Source of the DNA: Lanius collurio
Taxonomy: Eukaryota > Chordata > Aves > Passeriformes > Laniidae
Assembly: GCA_020086605.1 (NCBI GenBank)
Contig: JACBWW010000021.1
Span: forward strand, 2,078,209-2,142,208
Length of the DNA stretch: 64,000 nt
Direction: 5' to 3'
Below, in pieces: positions 1 through 14,300 of this stretch. Within the stretch, counting starts at the first letter, position 1. Each line of letters starts with the position of its first letter. Position numbers and translations under genes: made by a program. The notes beneath the pieces were generated by a model. That model did not search any database and was not told the DNA's origin. It saw only the letters and a list, made by a program, of their open reading frames with translations.

Positions 1-2245
1 AATGCAATTAGGTAACAAAACTTGTAAAAATCTGCAAAATGCAGGAGGCTAACTCTTTTATACATAAAATATCTGTAGCACATCTTTTTTCAAATTTGGA
101 GGAACACTATTTTACTGCCAAATATCCTGCAGAAAAGACTTTTAACCCTTCCGATGAAAGTGAAATCAATTAAGTAGGGAAAGATACTGGCTGCTGTATC
201 TGACATCTGCATTCCACCTAAAGAAAATCCAGGCATGATTTTTAAATACTTGGACTTTTCTCCTAACACAACTTTGAACATTAAGATACACCTAAATTGT
301 TTTTAACAGCTCAGCTACTGCTTTGTAAAAGTCTAGCTTAAAGCCTTACAGCAATTAAAAAAAGAGAAAAAGGTGATGTAAAGATGTGGTGTCTAGAAAG
401 CAATTTCCAGTTGCCTCTTCTGTCAGTTCCCACAGACATTGCAGCACAACTCTTCATGTTGCACTCCATTAAATAACAATTTGAAAAGCAAACAAGGTTC
501 CTACAGCACTTACACTTCTTTGGAGACAGGGCCCTCAAAATACAAGGAACACAATGGCAAAATATAAGCCAGCACAAACTTCCCACTAACATACATTTGC
601 AATTACTGCAACACCCACATTACTCTTTTCAGCTGCAATTTTGGGCAAGTTTAGCTGCCTCACTGATGGTTAGAAAATGAGGTCCTCTATAAAAATAGTC
701 TTCCAGAGTCTCCAGAGAAGACTACAGAGAATATTAACAGTCTAGCAATCCATGCTGAGACACACTCTTTCTATGGAAACAATGATTTTTAGTAGTTACG
801 AAGCCCTGGAAAGACTAAGAATAGTGTGTGATGAGTTGGGGAAATGAAGAGAAGAGGCAAAAGAGGTAAAGAGAAATTAAAAGTTAAGACTTCTAAAATA
901 CCATAGGTTCTTCCAGTCGCTTTGATTTGAGTCTCCAGTCGGATTTCAGGACTGCATGCTTTTGCTTTGGATTCCCTTTTTCCAAAAATTAACCTAGTTC
1001 CATATACCAAGGCTTTTCTTGCTAACTCTCCCTCTCTGGGAAGTTCAAGGTGCTACAGATCTTCCTTCAGCCCTTTGCTGGCCCTGCTCATAATCCATGC
1101 CAGCATGTGCAATTCTGTGCTATTGGCAAGAGCTTTTTAAGGCTATTCCGCCCTACATTTCTCCTCTAAGCTCTCAGTTTTCTGTGGCTCATTAGCTGGA
1201 AATTCTCACCTTTCACATACCTGCTGTTTCACTGAGCTCTCCCCATTAGTCTTTCAGGAAGGCCTGAGAAACAGCACGTCATTCCCCCTGCTTGCTCCTT
1301 TACATCACAGCCCAATTTCCTGGTTTCTATTTCTATTCTTTGCACTTGCTGCCGCTCCCCCTGACCAAGGGGGGAACACTTAAGCAGCTAAGAATTCAGA
1401 AGGACAAAGCAGCTCCAAGGGGAACTCCTACAACATTTTGGGATGATAACCATGGACTCACACATTAAGAAAACTCACAATATCCTGAAATACACTGCAG
1501 TGACCTTTGTAATCTGTTGATACTAAGGGTAGAAATAAAAAACATAATGGCATTTTATGCTCTCGACACAGGCCAGTCACCCCCTTGATGTTTTGACCTT
1601 GACAGTAAGTAACAAACATCTCAGTTAAGTGAAAAGATGTTATTTCCTACCACTGAAAGTGGCCCTGTCTGTGATCAGTAGCATCTTGGAATTAGGTCTT
1701 TCAACTGACCCACTATTTAGCCAGCCAAACATTTCACTCAGGATCAAGAACATACCTTGCACAAGCCTGTACTGACACACACATCACAGTTTGATAGGGA
1801 AGGCAGAAACAAGGCATTAAAAATCTACACTGAAAAAGGTCAAGCTAAAAGATGGCAAACACCATCCTCAAGTGGGATGTCAGTAACAACATCCTGCAAG
1901 TGGAAAAACCAAGGTATTGCAGCTCCCTCCAGTGCACTGGTGGTAGTAGAAATGTCCATCTTGTCCTGATTCTTCCTTTAGTCACAGTAAGAATGAACAA
2001 TAGGGACTAAACTGTACCTTTGGAGGGCAGAAAAGAGGAGATGGGGACAGGGTAGCAAATTTAATTCTGGCCAAAATGACAAGATCTTCACATAGGTTCC
2101 ATGCTCATGTCGTATGCAATTAAAACCCCTGCCACAGATATCAAGTGAGAAGACAGTGACAGGAGCTATTCAGACAAAGAATACAAAGGAAACAAACATT
2201 TGGGGTCCACTTTTAATTATAAGAACTTTTGAAATATAGTAATAC
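1..2245 (-). other. TLN2 intron after coding exon 30 (partial)
   Basis: This stretch shows no talin-like exon, RNA gene or repeat that I recognise. A few short ORFs on both strands look random. It runs off the left edge. Confidence 0.8.
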
Positions 2246-2339
2246 CTCCAGTTCTCTGAGTGCATTATCACATTCCTTCTGCCCGGGAGCTTGCTGGGTG
2301 CACAGGGTGATGAGCTGGTTTATACTCTCAGTCACAGCC
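2246..2339 (-). CDS. TLN2: TLN2 coding exon 30 (R6-R7 junction, residues 1342-1373)
   Basis: 94 nt complete Arg1342 and read AVTESINQLITLCTQQAPGQ then KECDNALRELE. Acceptor CTCCCTAG, donor GTATTA. This is the last coding exon I can find; the next talin-2 segment (TVKGMLDNP in human, as remembered) is not in the left 2.2 kb. Confidence 0.96.
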
Positions 2340-5300
2340 CTAGGGAGAGTAGGAGGAAAAAAGGTGGATTTTAAAGTTGAACTATTCCTCTTAGTAAAAC
2401 TTTTGTCATTACCTGTACACTACATAAAGATATAAAAGTTGGATCTTCTACTACATGGCTGAGCCCAGCAGCCAAACTGGTGGCACCTCTGGGCAAGCAC
2501 TGGTGACAAGGACAGAAAACCATCTGGCAGCAGGCCAAGGCCAACACATTACACTGGCACAGCAACAGAGTGCAGCTGCTGAAAGGTATTTCAGCACTTC
2601 TCCAGGTCGGATATTAACTCAATCATTTCTCAACTACCACCCCAAAAGCCCTAAAGGATAAAGAACCAAGTGTCTGACATGGAAAACAATGCTTGAATTG
2701 AAAGTAAATTATATTATCCTTCTCTAGCAAAGTCCTGTATCTTGTCTGACATAGAGTAATACACACACACAATCCTGCTATATACTTCCTTAGACTGTTA
2801 CCAAATTGGTTTTCTTCCCTGTAACTAATAACTGATATTCTCCCATAGGTTTATATCTACAGAGAACAAGTTATGCAAAGGCATTGTGCTCCTATAGGAG
2901 TTCACAGCTCCTGGACATACAACAGTCACTATCTGACTTTCTGATGAATGCTCTGATAATAGGCAAAATTCATGATAAGTACATTCATTTTAGACTCCTG
3001 ACTAACAACCCAGGAACGTGGCATCTAGAAGAAGAGAAAACCAGTGAAATTGGAGTGCATGGAGAAAATGCTTTCCTCTGGCCTTGGAAACTGAATGGCA
3101 TTTGCATCACCTTCCCTTTTAGAAAACAGGCACTCAATAACATATCAACAACATGATTACCTGGATGGAGGGTATCCTACTGTTACAAAAGGAAACAAGA
3201 TGTGCTTATTACATACATTATGATCCTGTTAAATTCCAGGGCAAAAAGAATGGAAACTAATAGACATACTTATTTAACTGAGACTCCTACCCTTTTCAGC
3301 AGTTTTGGTGTGCTTGTGGAGGACCTGGTGATCCACCTGCTGAACATCAGTGATTTCTATGCATCAGCAAAATATGATTGCGTACAGACATAGGGATAAA
3401 TGACAAAAATGGAAAGTTCTGTTCACTCCCAGAGAAATTTCACACAAAAATATCTTGTCTGCTATTGATTGTAATGTGAGATTCAATTCCCTGACTCAGA
3501 CAATACCAGCAGTTGAAGAGAGAGAATTATCAGGTTTGGAGAGGATGCCTCATGGTCTCATGAATATCATTATTACACACCAGGTACCTCAACCAGGAAT
3601 CCATCCAGTGTACAAACATTACTCTGAAAACCATTTGGAAACAGTACAACCAAGAAGGTGGCTCCTCAAACACTAATCCCAGAGTGGAAAAGGACTGCTA
3701 GGACTCTAAAGGCCACATCTGCTTTCATCAAATACAACACACAAATACAACACAGAAATACTTGGACCCTGCAAGGAACTCAGCCAAGTGTTGCAGTCAA
3801 GAAAAATGTCTCCACAAGGAAGACTAAGCTACTGAAAAAGCTGAAATGTCTATCACAGCTGAGGGAAAGGAGGAAGAAAGCAAAACAAAACAAACACAAC
3901 CCAAGACTAATAACATATCATACCATAGATGATGAGAGAAAAATGAGAAGAGCTATCTTACAATAAGGAAGCTGTGCCTCCTTTTTCATTTTCGTGAGAG
4001 AAAATAAAAATATTTGACCCTAATCTATCATAGCAGGGAAAGAACAGAGCCCTTGCAAGCTTGTCACAAGCCAGCCCAGAGGATTTGAGAAGGGAAATAC
4101 AGCATCTCCTTAAAGATGAAACTGAGAGCTAATGCAGTATTCACTTCACACAGGTATGTGGTGTCTGTGTAAGGTCTCACACACAGAACAGCTACAGGCT
4201 CGACCTGGCTCCCCTCCCTTTTTCTGTTACATGAGGGAATATTCCATAGAGGGAATACCAGCCTGGCAGGAACTTAAAACTACAGGGGACACTGAATTCC
4301 TCTACACTCCAATCAGGAATGCTCCAAGCCTAAGGCAGAAATCTGTAGCAGTTTGATGCTGTGGCAATAACAAGTCATCTGACTCCTTCACTTTCAAGCA
4401 GCTTGTCTTTGGTTATCTATAATTTTCATAGATGCTATTTATTTCCAGGGAGACATAGAGATAGATGTAATTTTTTTTTAACAAAATATGATGAGGTAAA
4501 GTAGTGTAAATCCTTAAGGAAGTCCTTTAGTAAGGGAGTGTGGATTTATAATCCTTAAAGCAAGGGTATGCTCCACTGAAGAAATGTAGCATCTAACCTT
4601 TTCAAGCACTCCTGATCATACTCATATGCACACTGCTAGTGATAGGTAGCTACAATATGATTTTCAAACACATTCTACATAAAAATATTATTCAATTCCT
4701 TTTCTTTCAGGGATTAAGAAGCTTAATGTTAACTATTGCCTTGTCAGAACACAGATGGTGAGAAAACAGTAGGAAAAATACATTGGTTCCTTTCAAAAAA
4801 CAGGTTAAGTCTTCAAATGCTGCTTCCTATTTCCACGAAGTGTAGCAAGTTACACCAGTTGTGCAACTACTCCAACATAAGAAACTTTCCTTTGGCCTAC
4901 TTCCATTTAAATAGAACTACAGGTTCCAATCACTCAGTTTACTATCAATAGCAGAAGAATATATAAGCACAATATAAATATCACAAAGAAGAGCAAATAT
5001 CACAGGAAAATATAAAGCAACACATCCTTACCTTGCTGCTGCTGCTAAGAGGTTCTTGGCATTAGGAGCTCCAGGATCAACAGACAGAGACTTGGCAGCC
5101 AGTAACAGCTTGCTGGAAGCCATAGAGATGCTCTTGAGGTTACCTATGACTTGAATCTGGTCCTCTTTAGTCTGGAAAGCCACAGCAGCATAACATTAAG
5201 TATAAAATTTACAGAAAAGAGAGTGTGCTAAAACCACATACGGAAACCCAGTTTGCTCACCCACCTGAAACCACTGACATACATGAGCCCAGAGAGGGAT

Positions 5301-8300
5301 GGCCCAAGCCTCTGCTCACCCAGACAGGTGCCTCAAGCTTCACTTACATAACAGAACAAGACCCTTACAACAAATAGCTTGGCTTCTAACAATGGTAGTA
5401 TTCACAAGTGAGCAATGGAGAAACTTTACTACTTATTGAACAATGCTTTTGTTGTCAAGACTCTTATGTGTCTCTGCCTGGCACAACTGCTTCACATTAT
5501 TCAGTCAGTGTATGCTCTCTGTATTCTGGCACCCTCTGTGCAGCCCACAGCATCTAACTGGGATTGCTCACACAAAAATATCCTCCAGAAAGTAATCTTT
5601 TCCATGAAAATAAGTTTCTGTAAGCCTACTTTGGTCAATATTCTGACTTGGATGTTCTATTACTTATTTTAAGCCATTTCTTGAAAAGGGAAACCTGCAT
5701 TTAAATACACTTACAGAAAAGTATTGCATTTTCACAGCAAATAGCTGTGACTAGATTCTTCTGTGAATGAACAGTAGAAGTGAACCCAGTTTTTCTAAGT
5801 CTGTTCACAGTTTTATGTAAAGAGGTTGCATATTGTTCAACTGATAGAAATAGCTTTTACTCTGTATTTGCTACATTCTACTTCCTCCCTTCCCCTGCAT
5901 TTTGCCACTCACCCAAAATACCTGGTATTGCTTCTGTTCAGGCCAAACAACTACACACAGAGGGCCTATTGAAAGATCAGCCACTAACAACTGAGACAGT
6001 TACCATCCCCTGTGTGAGCAGGACAAGCAAATTCCCAAGGGCCACAAGATCATCATCAGCTGGATTCTCATTTCAAGCAGCCATTTACAGTATCATTTCT
6101 ACCTCTGCCTTCACTGAATTCCCTCAGACAAAACATTCTAAAAGTCAATGAGGTCCACAGCTAAAGAGACAGTCAGGTATCTCACTGTTGCTCACGTTCA
6201 GACTCAGCTGTATATGGAGCCTCACTTCACACATCTGGAACCCAAATGATGAAGTTCTGATGGACAACAACCACCAGCCACTGTCAGATCTCTCTACTCA
6301 GCTCTATCTACAAAGCATCTGCTCTAGAGAGACACTTCATAAATTACTTCAAAGGACTGACACATGCAGGACCTTCTGGTCATTCTCCTTTAGCAATCAT
6401 TTCTAGGGTTTGCAGGGTCCTCCTACCAACCAGGGCAAAACCATCTGCAGACTCTTCTTTCTGCAAGTCCTCCCATCTCTTCTGATACACAATTCCTTCT
6501 TATATGCTGACATTTGTTATGCTAAAACGTTGCCAAATGACCAACTACTGTAGCTCAGCACAACTGTACCCAGCAGGTAAACTGAAAGTGGTATCCCCAA
6601 CTTGCAATGAGTTCCCAGACAACCAGGAACAAGCTTGGCCACGTGTGACAACATTCCTGATTGTTAGAGCTCATCAGAGTAGAACTCTGCCAGATTTTAA
6701 ATCACTGAACACAAGTCCAAGTGCCTGCTGTCAGACCAAGGATGACATTTTAGGCAGCCCTCTTCAAGTGCTTGCTCCACTCTGTAGCAGGTCCACAGCA
6801 CCACGGAGAGATATCAAAGCATCTTTTCCTCCATCCACTTCAAGCATTTCAAAAGTAGCAAAGACAGGTGCTAAATTTTGAACAGTATTCACCTATATTA
6901 TACTCCATGGTAGTTCCTCTGAAATAGAAGCAACCCTTTCCCCAAGCTCAGAGGTTCAGCACACCTTTGTACCTTCAGCTATGCAGCTCAAATTAGTTAC
7001 CAAACTACACAGGGGAGTATGAAGTCATATTTCTGACTGGACACAGCAACAAATACCAAAATCCTGTGGAAGATGTAAATGCTGAGATGTCTTCATTCCA
7101 GATATCCAGTTCCAGATGACTCCCTCACAACAAACCTCTCCTATTTGGATAGGCTCACACCAGCATGCTGTACTGCACTCTACTGCTACGTAAACAGTGA
7201 ACTGCACTGCCAGAGCTTATGGCCAAGATTATGCCTCAGTTAGCATGATCAAGAACTTACTTGTGCTTGGCCAGCCATTTCAATACCAGCATCAAGAAAT
7301 TCATCAAAGTCATCACTGAATTTCCCAGAGGCTGCAGCCAGTTCCCCACTTTGGCCCCGTGTAGCATGGACAACTTCTCCAGCTGACTGATTCAGGTCTG
7401 CTGCTGCCTGGTTCAGCTCACTCTGAGCTTCTTGAAAAGACTTTGAACTTGGAGGTAGCTGTAAGAGACAAAGTTCAGTATTTTATTGTCTGTCACATCA
7501 CACCAGCCTTTCATGACTGCAGAGTTCAACACATGTTGAGAACACCAAATGCAACAGAGTAGTGAGCTGGAACGATGGGACAGCTGCCAACCACTAATCT
7601 GTCCAGTAACTTCAGTCCTGCTGCTTCTATCAAGGGACAGACAGGTCTGTAAGCTTTTCAAGAGATACAAGTATTGGCAGCTCTTCAGAATTACTCTAAA
7701 CTCTCTCTGCTAAACCAGCTTGGCAAAAAACCCTGGTTTTATCAAAAGGCATTGCAGAAACATACCAAAATGTCATTCCTCCTTCACTCACAGGACAGCA
7801 AGGTTACCAGTGGGTGCAGGAGAAAAAAAGCTGTTCAACAATGTAACCTTCTGGTAAAAAAACGGTGTAAAAAGGGTTTCTTGACAGGGATGCAGTTAAA
7901 CAAAGTAAAAATTCCACTCTTTGCACAAAACAACCAAACATTTTTTACAGATCACAATGCTCCTTCAAGTGAACTGATCACTTCTAGATGGGAGATGAAC
8001 TATAATTTTCTAATTTCTATATTCTTCAGAATGTTAAGTCATAGTTGCCATTTTCAAAATCAAAAAATAATACCAATCCATGCCAATAATTTTAATATTG
8101 CCTTCACAAGTCATAGACACATTTCATCTTGCCCATAAAACTAGAAAAACAGTATTTCAGTCTAAGTAGCAGCTGCCTAAAGGTGCATAAACTTAAACAC
8201 GGCTTACATTAAGTATACTTAGGACACATTTATTAAATAATGATTTGACGCACGGCGAACTCAGATCTGCTGTTCAGTTTTCAGAAATTTATTTTCATGT

Positions 8301-11300
8301 TAAAAGCCATCTTACTGAATCAACAAGAAGCTTCTTGCTGGATTCCCCAATACTCTTCAAGGCCACATCCACATCCTTTTGTCCAGGCAGACAATTCACA
8401 CAGTTATTCAAGGAGTGAGACACTGCTTTTGCCACCTACAACACACAAGTGAACACATTCACACAGAGGCCTAAGTGCTCATTAATAGGTGGCACAGCCT
8501 CTACTCCACAGCCAGCAATTCCCACATTCTGAGCCTTACAGGGCCATTTTTGAGGCTGGCAGCTTTCCCAGTTTGCTGCCCTGCAGTCTTTTTTTAGGTT
8601 CATCCATTTGATAGTACAGTGTTGGCAGGGCAGCCCCACAGGCTGCAGCACTGCAGGTAAGGGAATGCCCCTGAAGTTATCTATATACTCATCACAGAAA
8701 TTTGCTGCATGCCACTTTTTACAAAGTTCTGATTAAGACAAGGTCTCTTCATAAGAAATTATTTACAATGCAGGCAATTCTAGAACTTTTCAAACCAGTA
8801 ACAAAAGAACTTCTTTTTGCCACTTTTTAAAGTATTCAGATGCAGTGGTGCCCCATATGAAGAAAACATGCACTCACTTTTTGAATATATAATGGATATA
8901 GATATTTTATTTAAAAATTATGAGTTTAATGGCTGTCTCACTTTTGTAATTAAGCAGTTTCCTCACATATGTTGTGGGTAAAAGCACAGACCTGCATCTT
9001 TGTATATTTTTCTAAGAGATGACTAAAATACCATACTTTATACCATCTGCATTGTTTAACATAGGCATGAGGTCACTGTCTGAGGGCTGATGAAAGGAAT
9101 ATAAAGTTGACATGCCTTGCAGCCTTATTTTCTGTCATTCCCACTCCATATTTAATGCTGATTTGGAGTAAATTCACTGGGTGTTTGACAACTCATGCAG
9201 CAGCTTAAGTCCCAGCCTACCTGGGCTAGTCTCTGCTGACTGTCTGCATCCCCTGGGGCAGCCAGGGCCTGCTTGGCCTCCTGAATCAGCATGGCAGAGC
9301 CTTCCATGACATCCCTGGCCGAATCCAGCATCGCGTGTGCTGCCATAGGGTCAGTGGTGGATGCTGCAACCCCTCGTGCTGCCTGAGCCAAAGTCTTCAA
9401 GGCCTGAGCAGTTTCTCTGGCAGCAACTCCTGTGGTCAGATTTCACCAAGGGTTCTGTTACTACCCTTAAAGACAATCTTTGTGTTTTATGATATGATCT
9501 TGCAGGTAATGATCCTATTGCAAAATAACACCGCAAATGCAATTTAAAAGAAAATCTTCAAACAAACACATTTGAAATACACAGTATCATTTGCTTGGAG
9601 AAATGCCTGTAGTGAAGCCATAAAGTAAATGTTATAGTCCAAAGACCACATTCTGGGTACAGCTCTCTACACCACTTAGTGAAACACTGAAAAAGAAAAG
9701 CTAAAACCTGTAGATGAGGAAAAAAATCATACTCCAAGCTATGGGAGAAGTGATTGTGTGCAAGAATGGTGTACAGGAGTTCAGAGGCACAGCACAACAA
9801 TAGTTTAACTTCAAGCAATCAAAGAAGAGTTTATTAGGAATGATACAACTTGATATAACCTAACGTCACTGTGAGTAAAAACACATAAAAATAACTGATA
9901 TCACAGAAAGAATGCAATAAAATTACTTTCTGTGGTCTGTCTGACCAATGTTAAGGGACATCCACCAGCTCCAGTGCTAAGGTATAGAACTACATGAATA
10001 ATGGCTCCTTCTTCTATCTAGGAAATTATTGAAAAGGAGCTCATTGCTTTGTAAGGTTTCCCACAACCTGATGATAAGAGAGCTTACTAGATTTAGCTAT
10101 TCATTATCAGCTGCAAGTACCTGCACTCCCTTGCCTGACACCCAGTGCCTACTTCTGCATAACAATGTGATACAACTGTGAGCCATCTTGATGCAATTCC
10201 CTCTACTTCAAATGAAAGCAACTGTAAGTTCTAGAGCCCAGATGCAATTATAACCAATGAAGTGGTAATTGCCATAATGCCTTTTATCAGTAATATTAGA
10301 AAAAAATCTTATGGGAGCATTTGCAACAACAGCTTTCATTTCTATCAGAAATAAGGACACAGAACATTTAAACATCTACAAGTAAACTTTTGTCCCTCCT
10401 GCAGAGCATTTTTCTTATTAAGGTGTTTTTTGTTTCTAAAAGTACAGGTCCAAAAATAAACTGTAGAATCTGTGTGCCCACGTTCCCTGCTGGCTTTACC
10501 TCAAATGATGCAAATATGCTCAATGAATCAGCCAGAGCAGCTGCATTGTACATGAGACCTGGTAACACCTAGGAAGAGATGCAGTTCTGAAGCTGCCCCA
10601 CTACGTTTGCATCCTGACACTTCAAAACATATCCAAGGCACCCCTTGAAACTTTCTGTAAGGACACAGCAGCATTTCCAGTGGCACTGACCTTTGAAGTG
10701 CAACACATTTTAGTTCTGCCCTTCACAGAGTTTCAGTGGCACTTATTTACAAAAACAACAGATGTCCCAATCTATTCTGATTAAAGACAGAGCAGATTGC
10801 ATCACTGTTCTTTATGAAGCACAGTCACACTCACAGTTCTTAGTAACTTACCAGGATTCACTATCAGCACTAAAAAAAGGGAGTAATTCCTTGATTTAAG
10901 TAGTCTGTGATAAGAAAACCTTTCATCAAGTATTTGATGGAAAGCAGAGGTTTCACAGAGCCATTCTGAACAAACCAGTACCTGTGTAGTGCTCGTTGCC
11001 CTGAGCAGCACAAGTTAACAACTGGGCCATTGAAGAACCGACTGCTTTGGATGTGCTTCCCAGGTCCTGAGTGCATTTCTCAAGCTGTAAAAAATCGCAA
11101 AGGACAAAATACTTAGTTTAAGGTCAACAAAAACATTTCTTTTTAAACAGTACTACAAACCTAAACTTTCACCTCAGCTATTGAACACACACACAGTTTC
11201 TCTGAAACCTGACTAACATATTGTCCCTATTCAGAACAAAATAAATTAACATATTCGGTAGTGTGAACAATAAAAATATTTTATAATTAGCAATGGGAGT

Positions 11301-14300
11301 AAATACCTTCATCTAAGAAGGGCTTTTTGTTTCCCCCAAATAAACCATTTCACTTTTTAAGCCTACTAGAACTGGCTGTCCTGAGTTCTCATCGTTGTCA
11401 CTATTGAAAACAAATTCTTTTTACAAGACTGAAACATTACTGTTACCAAATTGTAATTTGTACACTAGAGAAGGAGGCCCTACAGTCCTATGAATAACTC
11501 TACTACGGAACACTTCTGGTGTAGTAGTAACATGCACTTTTTAAGAGAAATCAGTGTAAACACCTATCAGCACCATCATTATCCAAAGCCTCATGACTTG
11601 TTTTGCCTCTAATATTTAAGTTTTTTAACAGCTAACTTTGTTTGTTTGTTTTTAAATGAAGAACATCCTTCCTCAATTACAGTTTCTCCTGGGAGAGGTT
11701 TTAACTGTCCATCCACAGCTGCCATCTTTGCATCTTGCAGTTCATTTTTGAGTGTCTGGACTGTATTCAAAGCAGAATCGATTTCCATTGGGCCACAAGC
11801 TTCATGAGCCTATTCAGAAATCAGATCAGTACCACTGTTAGCAGCTGTAAGCAACTTTCAGGAACAGCAAATGCTTCAGACCTAATCTCCCCCTCCCAAA
11901 TTATTTCTCCTCCTACTTAGAGGCCATTGTGAGCCCTCTAAATGTTATACATCATGGATTCCAAAGGCCTGCACAGTATTTTCAGTCTATGAAGAGAATA
12001 ACACTCTGCTAAGAGGCACCAGGGGAGTAAGGGGCACTTGGCTTGTGTACCTGTCCCTTCACAGCAGGCAGCTCAGGGACTGAGAAAGTAACTGCTGCAC
12101 CCTGGATTTCCCTTTCCACCAGTGGCCTCACTGTGCATTGTGACCAAAGCCATGCTGACACCCTGATGTGGCAGCCCACAATCATCAGCACAAGATGGAA
12201 CTTCTAGCATGAGCTCAGGAGTAGCCACCTAAATGCTACAATCCTGGTTTCAGGCCTCAGTGTACACACACACAAAAAAGACCAGACTTTCCACTTGCAT
12301 TTTTTTTAAGCCTCACATGGTTTAGAAATCTAATGTGAAACACAGAGAGCCTTTGCTTCCCTGAATTCTAGAGATGATGATTCCAGTGCACAATTACAAC
12401 AGTGAGCACAGCAGTGCTGTAGCTGGGTTCTCATGGGTTTGGTGGGGCACGAGATGCACTTGCTTTTCCCTGCCCTCCCTCAAATGTAACAGCAGCTCTG
12501 AATCTTGATGTGCTGCTCTGCATACTCTCCTCACATCTGTCTGGTGTGCAAAGGGTAGCACAAGCTTTTCCAGTTTTCTTGTCCCTTCTCCCTCCCCTCT
12601 CTATCACGATACAGAGGCCACCTGGGAGTCTGAGCAAAGTGCACAAAACACAGCAGTGAGAGGTGAACACTGCCTGAGCATGAGCTGTTCCCTCAGGGGA
12701 GATGCAAAGCCCTCTTGTTTTAGCTGATTAGAACCAGTATTTACCTACCTTCTGGGAGGCAGTTCGTAGCTCAGCTAAGCTGGTAGCAAGATTCTTTGCA
12801 CACTGACTGAGCTGCATTGCTGCTGCCTGATCAGTCACTGTGGGGACAGCAGCTTTAGCAGATGCCACCATTTTACTTCCAGGCTGTTCAAAGAACAACA
12901 GTGAACACAATTGGTTCTACCAGCTCATTTTCTTTAAAGAAAGCTTAGGAGTCAATAAACAAACTGCTTCCTCCATTCACACACTCATGAGGTTTCTAGA
13001 TTTTTCTTTAATGAGCAGAACAATCCTGCTCCTTAAGCTGGAGTACCCAGCCATAATCCTGCCCACTTCCGTGTCCTCTGCAGCAGGACTCATCTGTGCT
13101 TTGCTGGGACAATGACAACTCCATTGGTTCCAATGTCTGCCTGATGCCATTGAGTACTTACGTAGACTACTTAAAATTATTGAAATGTGAAATTTTGCCA
13201 TTCAGCATTCATGTGATACAATCAGGACCAGGTGGCAGAGATGGCAAATTTCTCTTTATGTTTCTAAATATTAATCTCTGCCAAAATTCTATGAAATTAA
13301 AACTGTAATTCAAGCAATGCGTCTAAAGAGGGATTACTGCTAATACAATTAAAAACCTTTGCTGATTCTTATCACCACCATTGTACACACATACAGCCGT
13401 AGGGGAGATGGATCAACCATGTGAATGACTCCAGAGGGAATCACAGAACAAATACTTAAACAGAGTGAGAACATGGTTTGTGACCCCTCTGCCTAGACAG
13501 GACCATAACAACCTGCTAACAGCAATCATATTTAAGGCAAGACTAACTGATGCCAAGTAATGACCATGCCATTGGTTTTTGGTGTTATTTCTTGCAACAT
13601 TAACAATAAGCCAATAATTTTGTTATCAATGCTCAATATTCTGTCTTCCTATTTTAAGATGTTTTAGAAAAAGCAAACAGTCACATTTTGTGTTTTGCCC
13701 AAACTGTCAATCCAGATCCATAATTCAGGCTAATATCGAAAAAAAACAGGCTAATATTCCCTTTTATTTATGAGGAATTCTGAAACTTGTTGCTCCAACA
13801 CTAAGTGTACCTTGCCTAAAAAGATTACAACAGCCACTCACATATTCAGACCTCTACTTAGAAAGATGCTAAATTCCCTTCAGCTTGTTCTTCAAACTCT
13901 TTCCCAGAAGGCAAGTGCTACAGCAATGAAAGATGGTTCTCCATAATCATTAGTTTTTTCTTGTTACTTTTAAACTCAATGTCAGCAGTTGTCATTCTCC
14001 ACAGATAGAATGTATTTCAGCCACTAACCTGAGGAACTAAATTCTCCTATCTATGGCTCATAGTTGGTAATGAACTTCTTGATATGATTCTTAACAGTTT
14101 ACTTATCACAAATGAAAACATTTTCACAAATGAACTTATCACAAATGAAAACATACAGCACTAAAAAAATGCTTTTTGCATCTACTGCAATGATTGGTTC
14201 ACTTCACCTGAAGGAAATTCTGGCTGGAATTTATTAAAGCAAGCTGAGCACTGAGGTCTTCTGCCTGAGCTTGACTTCCTCTTACACCCTGCACCAGCTG

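Noticed and set aside
5780..6881. Two + strand ORFs of 123 and 125 codons in intron 28
   Set aside because: No recognisable product and no splice or promoter context; treated as random open frames.
7674..8138. 154-codon + strand ORF in intron 27
   Set aside because: AT-rich composition, Lys/Asn/Phe-heavy reading, no family motif, and it lies wholly in a TLN2 intron; consistent with chance.
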